DNA of 64,000 nt, from NCBI RefSeq assembly GCF_030973515.1, contig NZ_JARGZA010000007.1, positions 150,875 to 214,874 of the forward strand, in the 5' to 3' direction. Position 1 is the stretch's first letter, and each line of letters starts with the position of its first letter. This document shows positions 24,742-33,072 of the stretch, one piece after another. The notes under the pieces are model-generated. The model did no database searches. It was not told the origin of the DNA and was given only the letters and a program-made list of their open reading frames with translations. This DNA comes from Jannaschia maritima (GTDB lineage Bacteria > Pseudomonadota > Alphaproteobacteria > Rhodobacterales > Rhodobacteraceae). Made by a program: the position numbers and the translations under genes.

Positions 24742-25806
24742 TCACTGCATCTCGGCGTCGCGGCGGGCGTTCACGGATTCCTCCGCCTCCGCGATGGCGG
24801 CACGGAACGTTTCGAGGATCTCGTCGCCGCCGTCCACCGTCTCGGTGAACCATTCGTAGACGGGCTGCGCCGCGTCCTGGAACGCCTGCTTCTCCTCCGG
24901 GGAGGGGACGTAGATGTCGCCGCCGCCCGCCGTGAACTCCTCGTAGGCGTCGATCGACTTACGCTTCGGCGAGGCGAAGGTCGCCTGCTGCAGCGCCGCG
25001 AACCCGTCTACCACGACGCGCTTCTGCTCGTCGGACAGTTCCTGGAACCGCGCGTTGTTCATGATCCACAGCGCACCCATGTAGCTGTGTCCATCCAGCG
25101 TGAGGTACTGCAACCCGGCCTCCGGAAACTTCATCGACATGATGTCGGTGATGCCGTTCGCCGTCCCCTCGACCACGCCGGTCTGAAGCGAGGTGAACAA
25201 TTCTGGCCAGGCGATCGGGGTCGGCGACGCCCCGAGGGCCTGCACCAACTCCTGCGGAAGGTCGGCGACCACGGTGCGCAGCTTCATGCCTTCCAGGTCG
25301 GCAGGTCCTTGAACCCGACGTTCCGTATTGGCGAACGAGCGCCAACCGCCCGTGTTGCCGATGGTCATAAGCCGGACGGTATCGCCGGAATCGGTCAGGA
25401 TCCGGCGCCGAAGATCGTCGGTCAGGCCCGTGGAGGTCAGCACCTCCTCCGCGATGCGGTCGTCCGACATCAGATAGGGCAGGTCGAAGATCTGCACGTA
25501 GGGGAACGCGCTGGCCAGACCGGACGATGTCGAGATGTAGATGTCGATGGACCCGTCCGCGACGCCCTGGATGCATTCCTCCGGGGCGGAGCAGAGCTGC
25601 GTACCGATGAACATCTCGACTTCGATGGCCCCGTTGGACGCGTTCTCGACGTAGTTCTTGAAGACGACCAGCCCGTCGTAATCCTCGTCGTTCTCGTTGC
25701 TGTTGGCCGTGGCCCGCAGCGTGATGGTGTCCTGCGACCAGGCGGCGCCCGGCAGCGCGACCGCCGCGCCCAAGGCCAGCGCCTTGATGGTGTTGCTCAG
25801 TGTCAT
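24742..25806 (-). CDS. dctP: TRAP transporter substrate-binding protein
   Basis: A 354-residue DctP-type periplasmic binding protein with signal peptide (LGAAVALPGAAWSQ). Family elements are VADGSIDIYISTSSGLASAFPYVQIFDLPYL near residue 85, the Arg-containing LRTVVADLPQELVQALGASPTPIAWPELFTSLQTGVVEGTANG and a C-terminal helical region. TRAP systems take up carboxylates, sugar acids or polyol derivatives with a sodium gradient. Its permeases (dctQ, dctM) are encoded 2.5 kb upstream on the same strand, separated by a dehydrogenase, a cytochrome and two small genes. The ribosome binding site GGGAGG is strong. Confidence 0.93.
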   Translation of the reverse strand: MTLSNTIKALALGAAVALPGAAWSQDTITLRATANSNENDEDYDGLVVFKNYVENASNGAIEVEMFIGTQLCSAPEECIQGVADGSIDIYISTSSGLASAFPYVQIFDLPYLMSDDRIAEEVLTSTGLTDDLRRRILTDSGDTVRLMTIGNTGGWRSFANTERRVQGPADLEGMKLRTVVADLPQELVQALGASPTPIAWPELFTSLQTGVVEGTANGITDIMSMKFPEAGLQYLTLDGHSYMGALWIMNNARFQELSDEQKRVVVDGFAALQQATFASPKRKSIDAYEEFTAGGGDIYVPSPEEKQAFQDAAQPVYEWFTETVDGGDEILETFRAAIAEAEESVNARRDAEMQ

Positions 25807-25913
25807 GCGATTCCTCCCTGTCGGGGCCTCGGGACGGCCCCCGTTCGTGCTGGCATCTGAAGGAATGTCGCGCCGCTAGTCCACAGGCGGCGCGCAAAAA
25901 ACCCGACGTCGTT

Positions 25914-26492
25914 TCAGCCGGGGGGCCGGATCTCCAGATCCACGGCGGCGTACCAATCGGCATAGGCGCGGATCTCCGCGTCCGTCAGGTCGGCCGCGAT
26001 GTCCGACATGACGTCGTGGACCCGCGCGCCGCTGCGGAACGCCTTCAACTGCGTGTCGATGTAGATGTTGACCTCGCCCGCCAGGTTGGGCGCGTCCTCC
26101 ACCGGCGACAGGCCGTCGGCCCCGTGACAGGCGGTGCACGCCTCCGGCGCGTCCGACGCCGCGACCCCCTCGGGCAGCGACGCCACCGCCTCGTGGGACG
26201 CGTACCAGGCCGCCACGTCGTCGATCTGCATGTCCGACAGGCCGCCCGCGACGATGGTCATCATCTCGTGCTCCCGCTCGCCCGACTTGTAGGCGTGGAG
26301 CTGCGCGGCGAGATAACCCTGCGGCTCGCCCCCGATATGGGGGGCGATGGGCATGACGGCATGTCCGTCGATCCCGTGGCAGGTCCGGCACATGGTCGCC
26401 ACCTTGCGCCCGGCCTCCGGGTCTGCGGCCTGGGCCGGAACGCCCCCGGCGAGCGTCAGCCCGCCGGAGACGACGATCGGGACGAGGCGCAT
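25914..26492 (-). CDS. Di-haem cytochrome c (c4-like)
   Basis: A 192-residue exported cytochrome with two tandem cytochrome c domains. A signal peptide ends near PAQAA; haem sites are CRTCH (about residue 35) and CTACH (about residue 119), each followed by a Met-containing region (VMPIAPHIGG ... MMTIVAGGLSDMQI and VMSDIAADLTDAEI). Its ATG overlaps the stop of the sorbosone-dehydrogenase-like gene by one base, so it most likely accepts electrons from that enzyme. Confidence 0.9.
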   Translation of the reverse strand: MRLVPIVVSGGLTLAGGVPAQAADPEAGRKVATMCRTCHGIDGHAVMPIAPHIGGEPQGYLAAQLHAYKSGEREHEMMTIVAGGLSDMQIDDVAAWYASHEAVASLPEGVAASDAPEACTACHGADGLSPVEDAPNLAGEVNIYIDTQLKAFRSGARVHDVMSDIAADLTDAEIRAYADWYAAVDLEIRPPG

Positions 26493-27751
26493 CACTCCTC
26501 TTGCGGCTCGTAGGCGATGCGCCAGATCGCGCCGGCGAAGTCGTCGCTGACCAGCATCGACCCGTCCGGCAGGAAGGCCACGTCCATGGGGCGGCCGCGA
26601 TACTCGCCCGTCGCCTCGTTCAGCCAGCCATCCGCGAAGACCTCCGCGCCGGTCGCGTTGCCGTCCTCGTCGAGGGCGGTGAACATGACGCGCGCGCCCA
26701 CCGGCTCCGTGCGGTTCCACGACCCGTGCTGCGCCCAGAAGATGCCGCCCTTGTACTCGTCGGGGAAGCTGTCCCCGCGATAGAACGACATTCCCAGGTC
26801 GGCGGCATGCGCCGTCAGCTCCAGCTGGGGTTCCACGAAGGTCACGCCCTCGGGGCGCGGGTGCTCCGCCTCGGACATGATCTCGACCCGGCTGTTGGTC
26901 CAGGGGAAGCCGAAGTGCTGCCCCGCTTCGGTCTGGCGGTTCAACTCGCCCGGCGGGATGTCGTCGCCCATGCCGTCGACCTGGTTGTCGGTCCACCACA
27001 GCTCGCCCGTCACCGGATTGAAGTCGTGCCCGACCGAGTTGCGGACCCCGCGGGTATAGACCTCCCGCCCCGTGCCGTCGGTGTTGATGCGGATGATGCC
27101 GCCGATGCCCAGCTCGTCGTATATCTCGACCTTCTCGGGGGGCTGCACGTTGTGCGGCTGTCCCAGCGAGATGTACAGCATCCCGTCCGGCCCGACCCGG
27201 CACACGCGGGCGGAATGGTTGAACGATTCCTCCTCCGGCGGGATCAACTCGCCCTGCGCCACGACCTCGCCCACTGCGATGTCCGGGCTTTCGAAGAAGA
27301 ACTCGGCGGCCGGGAACTGCAGCACGCGGTTGCGTTCCGCGACGTACATGAATCCGTCCGGCGAGAAGCATGGTCCGTTGGGGATGTCGAAGGCGATGGA
27401 CGGCGCGAAGTCGAACACGTCGTCCGCCACGCGGTTGCGGTCCCGGTCCACGATCGACCAGACCTTGTCCTTGCGCGTGCCCGCGAAGACCACCGTTCCC
27501 TGCGGTGCCACGGCCATCGACCGCGCATCCGGGACGACGGCATAGAGGCTGACCTCGAACCCGTCGGGGACGTTCACGTGCTCCAGGATCGCGCGCAGCG
27601 CATCCGCACGCTCGCCGTCCTGCGCGACATGCGTGAACGTCGCGTCCGTCCGCTGCATGGCGGTCAGCTTGTCCATGTTGTCCTGCGCGAAGGCAGGGGT
27701 CGAAAGCAGGGTCGTCGCCGCGAGCGCGGCCACCGTTCTCGTCGTCGTCAT
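26492..27751 (-). CDS. Periplasmic sorbosone dehydrogenase-family (PQQ-type beta-propeller) protein
   Basis: A 419-residue exported beta-propeller of the sorbosone/glucose dehydrogenase family (GDSL-unrelated; sGDH-like). Signal peptide ends at LSTPAFAQ. Propeller signatures: VPDGFEVSLYAVVPDARSMAVAPQGTVVFAGTR, RVGPDGMLYISLGQPHNV, GIIRINTDGTGREVYTRGVRNSVGHDFNPVTGELWWTDN and a C-terminal DGSMLVSDDFAGAIWRI. In the family these bind PQQ and oxidise sugars or aldehydes; PQQ ligands cannot be proved from sequence alone. It is coupled to a di-haem cytochrome c. Confidence 0.85.
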   Translation of the reverse strand: MTTTRTVAALAATTLLSTPAFAQDNMDKLTAMQRTDATFTHVAQDGERADALRAILEHVNVPDGFEVSLYAVVPDARSMAVAPQGTVVFAGTRKDKVWSIVDRDRNRVADDVFDFAPSIAFDIPNGPCFSPDGFMYVAERNRVLQFPAAEFFFESPDIAVGEVVAQGELIPPEEESFNHSARVCRVGPDGMLYISLGQPHNVQPPEKVEIYDELGIGGIIRINTDGTGREVYTRGVRNSVGHDFNPVTGELWWTDNQVDGMGDDIPPGELNRQTEAGQHFGFPWTNSRVEIMSEAEHPRPEGVTFVEPQLELTAHAADLGMSFYRGDSFPDEYKGGIFWAQHGSWNRTEPVGARVMFTALDEDGNATGAEVFADGWLNEATGEYRGRPMDVAFLPDGSMLVSDDFAGAIWRIAYEPQEE

Positions 27752-27958
27752 GCGAAGTCCTCCCGGTTACGGCAGGCGCCCGCTCCCCCGAACGCGCCTT
27801 GCCTGGCGGAAAGCGTCGGACGAACGGTTAACGGCTGTCAACACTTTCGCACGGAAAACCGGATGCGCAGGATGTCGCGGGACCGTCGTTCCGCCCAGGC
27901 CGATAGGCTGGGGCAATTGCCGACCGCGCGCCATTCGAGGAATGGCGTGGAGACGCGT

Positions 27959-28087
27959 TCACGAACGCGGGTCCCGTTCCCGATCCCGCCGTCGCCGGTC
28001 CGCCCAGTCGATCCAGCGGACACCGAGCAGGGCCAGGGGAATGATTGCCAAGCCTACGAGCAATGCGAACATCTCGCCAGGATTCAT
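27959..28087 (-). CDS. Very small membrane protein
   Basis: Forty-two residues starting MNPGEMFALLVGLAIIPLALLGVRWIDWADRRRR, then a charged tail. One hydrophobic helix (about residues 6-24) precedes an Arg-rich cytoplasmic end. Its ATG overlaps the stop of the gene above by 4 bp (ATGA), which strongly supports real translation in spite of the short length. Function unknown. About 200 bp between it and the dehydrogenase gene hold no other gene. Confidence 0.6.
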   Translation of the reverse strand: MNPGEMFALLVGLAIIPLALLGVRWIDWADRRRRDRERDPRS

Positions 28088-28293
28088 CGGCCGTCCCCCT
28101 CGTCCATGTACCGAAGGACATAGTGCGCGATCAAATGCAGCGCAAAGGCCACCGTCAGGAACAGACAGCCGACCACGCTGGGAAACGTTTCCTCCGACAG
28201 CGGACGGATGACGGCGAAGCCGAGGAAGCCCAGGCCGACCGTATTGATGCTGGTGGCCGTCAGCTTGATGCGTTCCTCACGGCGCTTCGACAC
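28084..28293 (-). CDS. Small two-helix membrane protein
   Basis: A 69-residue protein beginning with a charged segment (SKRREERIKLTATSIN) and two hydrophobic helices (TVGLGFLGFAVIRPL and VVGCLFLTVAFALHLIAHYVL). The start is GTG with a near-perfect AGGAGG six bases upstream. It overlaps the 42-residue gene. Both lie between the TRAP permease and the dehydrogenase genes, and might form a small membrane complex. I do not recognise a family. Confidence 0.65.
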   Translation of the reverse strand: MSKRREERIKLTATSINTVGLGFLGFAVIRPLSEETFPSVVGCLFLTVAFALHLIAHYVLRYMDEGDGR

Positions 28294-28354
28294 GTCACCC
28301 TCCTGAAGCCATCGTATCGGACCGATACCGACGGCCCGTTACGACGATCCTAAC

Positions 28355-29647
28355 TCACAGGAACCCGAAGAACCGCGGCACCGCCAGGCTGATCGCGGGG
28401 ACGTAGGTGATAAGGAAGATCACGACGACGTGGATGGCCAGGAAGGGCAGGATGGCGCGGGCGATCGTCTCCACCCGTTCGCCGGACACGGAGCTCGCCA
28501 CGAACAGGACCAGTCCCATCGGCGGCGTCGCTAGGCCCACGGTCAGGTTCACGGACATGATGATGGCGAAGTGGACCGGATCGACGCCCAGCGACACGAA
28601 GATGGGCCCCAGGATCGGGCCCAGGATGATGATGGCGGGGCCCGCGTCCAGGAACATGCCGATCACGAACAGCAGCAGGTTGATCAGCAGCAGCAGGACC
28701 AGGGGGTTGTCCGACAGCGACAGGATGAACGCGGCCAGCGCTTCGGGCGCGTGGGACAGGGCCACGACCGTCTTGAACGACATCGCCGCCCCCACCAGCA
28801 GAAGGACGACCGACGATGCGATGGCCGCGCGCAAAAGGACCTCCGGCAGGTCGCGGACCCCCATCTCGCGCAGGATGAACAGCGACACCACCGCGGCATA
28901 GGCGACCGCGATGGCCGACGCCTCCGTGGGGGTCATCACGCCGCCCAGGATGCCGCCCAGGATGATGACGGGCGTCAGCAGCGGGAAGAACGCCTTCAAC
29001 GACGCCCGCCCCTTCTCGGGCCAGGTCGCGCGGCGGTTCAGGGGGGGCATCGCGCCGGGATCGCGGCGGGCCAGGACGTTGGTCACGACCATCAGTCCCA
29101 GCCCGACCAGGATGCCCGGCACGATGCCCGCCAGGAACAGGGCCGCGACCGACTGCTCCATCACGTAGGCATAGATGATCATGATGCCCGACGGCGGGAT
29201 GATCGGCCCGATCACGGAACTCGCGGCGGTGACGGCGGCGGCGAACTTGCGGGTGTATCCTTCCCGCTCCATCGCCGGGATCAGCATGGACCCCAGCGCC
29301 GAGGTGTCGGCGACCGCCGAGCCCGACAGCCCCGCGAACAGCATCGACGACAGGATGTTGACCTGCGCCAGCCCGGCACGGAAATGGCCCACCATGGCCT
29401 GCGCGAACTCGACCAGGCGCAGCGTGATGCCGCCCCGGTTCATCATCTCGCCGGCCAGCATGAAGAACGGGATCGCCATCAGCGGGAAGCTGTCCATCCC
29501 GTTGTAGAGGTTGCGGTAGAGCAGCACGAAGTCCCGCTCCGATCCGTTCAGCCACAGCATCAGGCCGGGCGCGGCCAGGAGCGCGAAGAAGACCGGCAGG
29601 CCCACCATCAGCAGGACCAGGAACAGGGGCAGGAACCACACCAGCAC
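28355..29647 (-). CDS. dctM: TRAP transporter large permease
   Basis: A 430-residue DctM subunit with about twelve membrane helices and the usual landmarks: FALLAAPGLMLWLNG, FPLMAIPFFMLAGEMMNRGGITLRLVEFAQ, AGLSGSAVADTSALGSMLIPAMEREGYTRKFAAAVTAASSVIGPIIPPSGIMIIYA, and TPTEASAIAV. It carries out the sodium-coupled transport step. The GTG start follows the dctQ TAG stop without a gap; another GTG two codons on is possible. Confidence 0.95.
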   Translation of the reverse strand: MLVWFLPLFLVLLMVGLPVFFALLAAPGLMLWLNGSERDFVLLYRNLYNGMDSFPLMAIPFFMLAGEMMNRGGITLRLVEFAQAMVGHFRAGLAQVNILSSMLFAGLSGSAVADTSALGSMLIPAMEREGYTRKFAAAVTAASSVIGPIIPPSGIMIIYAYVMEQSVAALFLAGIVPGILVGLGLMVVTNVLARRDPGAMPPLNRRATWPEKGRASLKAFFPLLTPVIILGGILGGVMTPTEASAIAVAYAAVVSLFILREMGVRDLPEVLLRAAIASSVVLLLVGAAMSFKTVVALSHAPEALAAFILSLSDNPLVLLLLINLLLFVIGMFLDAGPAIIILGPILGPIFVSLGVDPVHFAIIMSVNLTVGLATPPMGLVLFVASSVSGERVETIARAILPFLAIHVVVIFLITYVPAISLAVPRFFGFL

Positions 29648-30232
29648 CTATTCGGCCCCCGCCATGACCTGTGCGTCGGGGATGGCCGCCAGGTCGTCCC
29701 CCCGCCCGACAAGGACGGCCACCTGCCGCAGGATCAACTCGACCATCACGGTCGCCAGCAGGAACAGCCCCACGACCATGGACCCCATCATCCAGCTGCG
29801 CGGCATCTTCGTCCAACCGTCGCCCGAGGGATAGTACAGCGACGACGTCGCGAACCGCCCCGAGAAGCCCGTCACCTCCGCCCAGGCGATCCGCAGGCCG
29901 ATCGCCAGGACGACCACCGACAGCACCGACAGCACCAGCGACAGGACCAGTCCGACCCGCGGCGGCAGGGCCAGCTGGATCGTGTCGATCGCCACGAACC
30001 CGCCCCGCCGCAAGGCGGTCGGCGCGACCAGCCCGGTCATCCAAAGCATCAGGAAGCGCGCCGCCTCCTCCGGCCAGGGCAAGGGGTTCGACAGGACGTA
30101 GCGCCAGAAGACCTGCACCAGGATGGCCACCACCATCAGCCCGATGGCGGTGACGCCCAGCCAGCGTCCGACGCCCAGGAGGGCGGCGTTGGCGGCACCC
30201 AGGGCCCGCGCGATGGCCACGATGATGCCCAA
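29648..30232 (-). CDS. dctQ: TRAP transporter small permease
   Basis: A four-helix DctQ subunit of about 194 residues: LLGVGRWLGVTAIGLMVVAILVQVFWRYVLSNPLPWPEEAARFLMLWMTGLVAPTALRRGGFVAIDTI is the classic pattern of helices 1-2 with the P-W-x-E-E motif. The start is not an ATG. TTG at 30232 has a GGGGGAGGG tract just upstream and is chosen; GTG at 30220 is the alternative. Lengthening the frame upstream gives only arginine-rich, non-conserved sequence. Confidence 0.88.
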   Translation of the reverse strand: MGIIVAIARALGAANAALLGVGRWLGVTAIGLMVVAILVQVFWRYVLSNPLPWPEEAARFLMLWMTGLVAPTALRRGGFVAIDTIQLALPPRVGLVLSLVLSVLSVVVLAIGLRIAWAEVTGFSGRFATSSLYYPSGDGWTKMPRSWMMGSMVVGLFLLATVMVELILRQVAVLVGRGDDLAAIPDAQVMAGAE

Positions 30233-30480
30233 CCGGCCCTCCCCCCGTGCAGCGGGGCCACCCAAGCGTGCCAGGACGCCGCGCGTCAACCGCGAAACGG
30301 CACCGCGGACGCAGAAGCGCCCCCGCCGGGTGGGAGGATCCCCGCGAGGGCGCGATGCTTTGCCTGCACTGCCTGCGAGGACCATCGTCCGGTCCAGGCC
30401 GGCATTCTCTCTGGTGTCCCGCTCGACGGCCGCGACTTCTGTGGTCCCGGTCCGTGGCATTAGGATTACGGCAACGTCGG

Positions 30481-30496
30481 TTAACGATAGGTTAAC
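30481..30496. promoter_or_regulatory. Exact CtrA binding box
   Basis: TTAA-N7-TTAAC with spacer CGATAGG. This is the full consensus of the alphaproteobacterial cell-cycle/motility regulator CtrA. It lies about 250 bp upstream of dctQ; no gene starts close by on the plus strand. Confidence 0.6.
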
Positions 30497-30608
30497 GGAA
30501 ATCGGAAGATCCGGAACGAATCGCGATGAACCGGTTCCGCGCCCGCCGTGCGATCGCGTATCCCGTTGATCCCGCGAGAAAACGTTCCGCGCCACGCATC
30601 GCGCACCC

Positions 30609-30617
30609 TGTGGAAAA
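30609..30617 (-). promoter_or_regulatory. DnaA-box-like 9-mer
   Basis: TGTGGAAAA, i.e. TTTTCCACA on the minus strand, fits the relaxed DnaA consensus TTWTNCACA. A single copy 112 bp from the CtrA box; no further copies were found nearby. Confidence 0.3.
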
Positions 30618-30721
30618 TAACTTCCGACCGTCCCGTCCCCCGGATCCGACCCCCTGCGCCGCCGGCGGAGCGGTCGGTCCGGCCGCATCGCCCGGGCGAA
30701 CCGCGAGGCCTGGGCCGCCTC

Positions 30722-32026
30722 TCAGACCGCCGCCAGCAGGACCCCCGCCGCCGAACAGAGCGCCAGCGTCAGGGGGATGCCGCGACCCAGCCCCAGAAGC
30801 AGCACGGCCGCGCCGGTCGCGATCGCCGCGCTGCGCCAATCGAAGCTCGTCACCTCGGGCAAGGCGAGCCGGACCGGACCCGCCTCCCACGAGGCGACCG
30901 TGGCGAACAGGACGTGGAGGCCGAACCAGACCGACAGGTTGGCGATCACGCCCACCACGGCCGCCGACACACCCGCCAGCGCGGCCCGCAGCCCGGGCCG
31001 CGCCGACAGCCGCTCGATCCACGGCGCGCCCGCGAAGACGAACAGGAAGCACGGAACGAAGGTCACCCAGAGCGTCACCGCCGCCCCCGCGAGGCCCCAG
31101 GCCAGGCCCAGCCCCGCGGGCGCGGCGCGCTCGGCGGCCAGGAAGCCCACGAACTGCGTGACCAGGATCAGCGGGCCCGGCGTCGTTTCGGCCAGGCCGA
31201 GCGCGTCCATCATCTCGCCCGTGGTCAGCCAGCCCTGCCCCGCCACCGCTTCCTGGGTCATGTAGGCCAGCACGGCATAGGCCCCGCCGAAGGTGACCAC
31301 GGCCAGGACGGAGAAGAACCGCCCGACCTCCGCCAGCACCGCAGGCGCCGCGACGTGCAGAAGGGAGAGCGGCACGAGCCAGAGAGCGCCCCACACGGCG
31401 ACGGTCCGAAGGGTGGAGGCCGTGGACGCCGGTGCGGGGGCACTGTCCGGTTCCTCCGCGCGCCCGTCGCGCAGGCGCAGCCAGCCCCAGAGCGCGGCGG
31501 CCGCGACGACCAGCGGATAGGGAACCGCGAAGACCAGAAGCGCCGCGAACGCCGCGCCGGCCAGCACCCATGCCTCCGGCCCCGCCAGCGCGCGGCGCGC
31601 CACGCGCAGCAACGCCTCGACCACGATCACGAGCACGGCCGCCTTCACCCCGAGGAACAGCGCCTGCACCAGCGGCAGGTCGCCCAGCCGCGCATACAGG
31701 CCGGCCAGCACCGCGATCACCACCGCGCCGGGCAGAACGAAGAGCCCACCCGCCACCAGCCCGCCGCGCACGCCGTGCATCCGCCAGCCCGCATACGTCG
31801 CGAGCTGCATCGCCTCCGGCCCGGGAAGGAGCATGCAGAACGAGAGCGCGTCGAGGAACCGCCGCTCGCTCAGCCAGCCGCGCGCCTCCACCACCTCGCG
31901 GTGGATCAGGGCGATCTGGGCGGCGGGCCCGCCGAAGGACAGCAAGCCGATGCGCCACCACACCGGCAGGACGTCGCGAAGGGACGGACCCGGCAGGGGC
32001 CGGCCGTCGACCGGCGCGACGGTCAT
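30722..32026 (-). CDS. chrA: Chromate transporter
   Basis: A 434-residue CHR-superfamily membrane protein exporting chromate with the membrane potential. It has the two homologous halves of long-chain ChrA: half one with VWWRIGLLSFGGPAAQIALIHREVVEARGWLSERRFLDALSFCMLLPGPEAMQLATYAGWRMHG, half two with FFSVLAVVTFGGAYAVLAYMTQEAV ... LGLAETTPGPLILVTQFVGF. The repeated FGG and P-G-P motifs are diagnostic. ATG 32026 overlaps the chrB-like stop by 4 bp. Confidence 0.95.
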   Translation of the reverse strand: MTVAPVDGRPLPGPSLRDVLPVWWRIGLLSFGGPAAQIALIHREVVEARGWLSERRFLDALSFCMLLPGPEAMQLATYAGWRMHGVRGGLVAGGLFVLPGAVVIAVLAGLYARLGDLPLVQALFLGVKAAVLVIVVEALLRVARRALAGPEAWVLAGAAFAALLVFAVPYPLVVAAAALWGWLRLRDGRAEEPDSAPAPASTASTLRTVAVWGALWLVPLSLLHVAAPAVLAEVGRFFSVLAVVTFGGAYAVLAYMTQEAVAGQGWLTTGEMMDALGLAETTPGPLILVTQFVGFLAAERAAPAGLGLAWGLAGAAVTLWVTFVPCFLFVFAGAPWIERLSARPGLRAALAGVSAAVVGVIANLSVWFGLHVLFATVASWEAGPVRLALPEVTSFDWRSAAIATGAAVLLLGLGRGIPLTLALCSAAGVLLAAV

Positions 32027-32844
32027 CGGGCGCGCGCGACGCCGGTGGGCCAGTCGTGCCCCTCGTCCGTCGCGTCGCGCGCCCACCGGTAGAGCGCATC
32101 ACAGAGCGTCATCCCCGCATCCAGCATCGCGAGGTCGTCGCGATGCATGCGCGACAGCCCGAGCGACAGGGCCAGGAGCCCCGCCGCCTCCGGCGAAAGG
32201 TCGTGGCGGTTCGTGTCCGCCGCCCGCACGGCGGTCGCCACGCGGTCGAGCGCCGGATCGCTCAACCCGAAGCGGGACAGGAACGCGTCGAACGAGCAGC
32301 GGTCGCCCTCGTGCGTGAGGCCCAGGCCCTCCACGTCGAAGGGCACCGCGCCGAACCGCTCCGCCACGAGCGCCACGTCCACGGGCGGCACGTAGAGGAC
32401 GCGCGCGCGGGGATCGACGAAGCGGCGGACGAGCCACGGGCAGGCGATGCGGTCGATCTTGGGACGGTGACGCGTGACCCAGACCGTGCGGCCCTCCACG
32501 TCGGCTACGGGCACGGCGTCTGCAGCAACCATCGGCGCGCCAGCGTCCCGCCACGCGAACTGCCCGCCTTCCAGCACCTCGCACGGAACCCCGTCGCTGC
32601 GCAGCACGGCCGCCGCGCCCTGGCTGATCTTGCGCCCCTTCTGGCAATAGACGACCGCCCGCCGACCGCGCAGGCGCGGCACGAGGGACGGCAGATCGTG
32701 GTGCGCGTGCCGGAACGCGCCAGGGACGAGGCGGGGATCGTCGGCGAAGTCCGCGTCGATGCGCAGGTCGACGAGGACGGGCGCGTCGGGCGTGCCGACG
32801 AGGCGGGAAAGCTGGGAAACGGTGATCTCGCATGGCGATGGCAT
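32023..32844 (-). CDS. chrB: Chromate resistance protein: rhodanese domain fused to ChrB C-terminal domain
   Basis: A 273-residue fusion. Residues 1-100 form a rhodanese domain (VLVDLRIDADFADDP ... VVYCQKGRKISQG, with catalytic Cys). Residues 115-265 are the ChrB C-terminal domain (VWVTRHRPKIDRIACPWLVRRFVDPRARVLYV ... FDAFLSRFGL). ChrB is needed for chromate-responsive control of chrA in known systems; the classical N-terminal DNA-binding part is replaced here by a rhodanese. Translationally coupled to chrA. The 228 bp upstream hold no gene. Confidence 0.88.
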   Translation of the reverse strand: MPSPCEITVSQLSRLVGTPDAPVLVDLRIDADFADDPRLVPGAFRHAHHDLPSLVPRLRGRRAVVYCQKGRKISQGAAAVLRSDGVPCEVLEGGQFAWRDAGAPMVAADAVPVADVEGRTVWVTRHRPKIDRIACPWLVRRFVDPRARVLYVPPVDVALVAERFGAVPFDVEGLGLTHEGDRCSFDAFLSRFGLSDPALDRVATAVRAADTNRHDLSPEAAGLLALSLGLSRMHRDDLAMLDAGMTLCDALYRWARDATDEGHDWPTGVARAR

Positions 32845-33072
32845 GGGGCATCCTCCGGCGCGGGGGCCATCCCCGCGCGTGTGGCGTTGCGACGGCCACG
32901 GGGACCGTCCGATGGGAAGGATGCGAAACACGGCCCGAGCCTCACGAGGCGTCCGCGAGCCCCATGGGAACAAGATGCCAAAACGGTCCGAGGGTCGCAA
33001 CCACCATGGGGAAACGCGCGGTGGGACGCCTTCGCATCGGTCGAAGGTCGCCCCCCGCCCCAAGGCGTGCCG

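Larger units (their letters stand above)
30233..30721. other. Long intergenic region between dctQ and chrA
   Basis: About 490 bp without a convincing gene. It is less GC-rich in the middle (about 30420-30620) than the flanks. It holds a CtrA-type box, a DnaA-like box (both listed) and an inverted GGAAC/GTTCC pair near 30515-30540. The dctQ promoter should lie on its left side; chrA terminates on its right side. Confidence 0.5.

Noticed and set aside
30609..30617. Replication origin near the DnaA-like box
   Set aside because: A single relaxed-consensus box, no AT-rich unwinding region and no origin-linked genes (dnaA, parAB, hemE) in the window.
30247..30721. Open frames in the dctQ-chrA gap as possible genes
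   Set aside because: Products are arginine/proline-rich with no ribosome binding site or motif.
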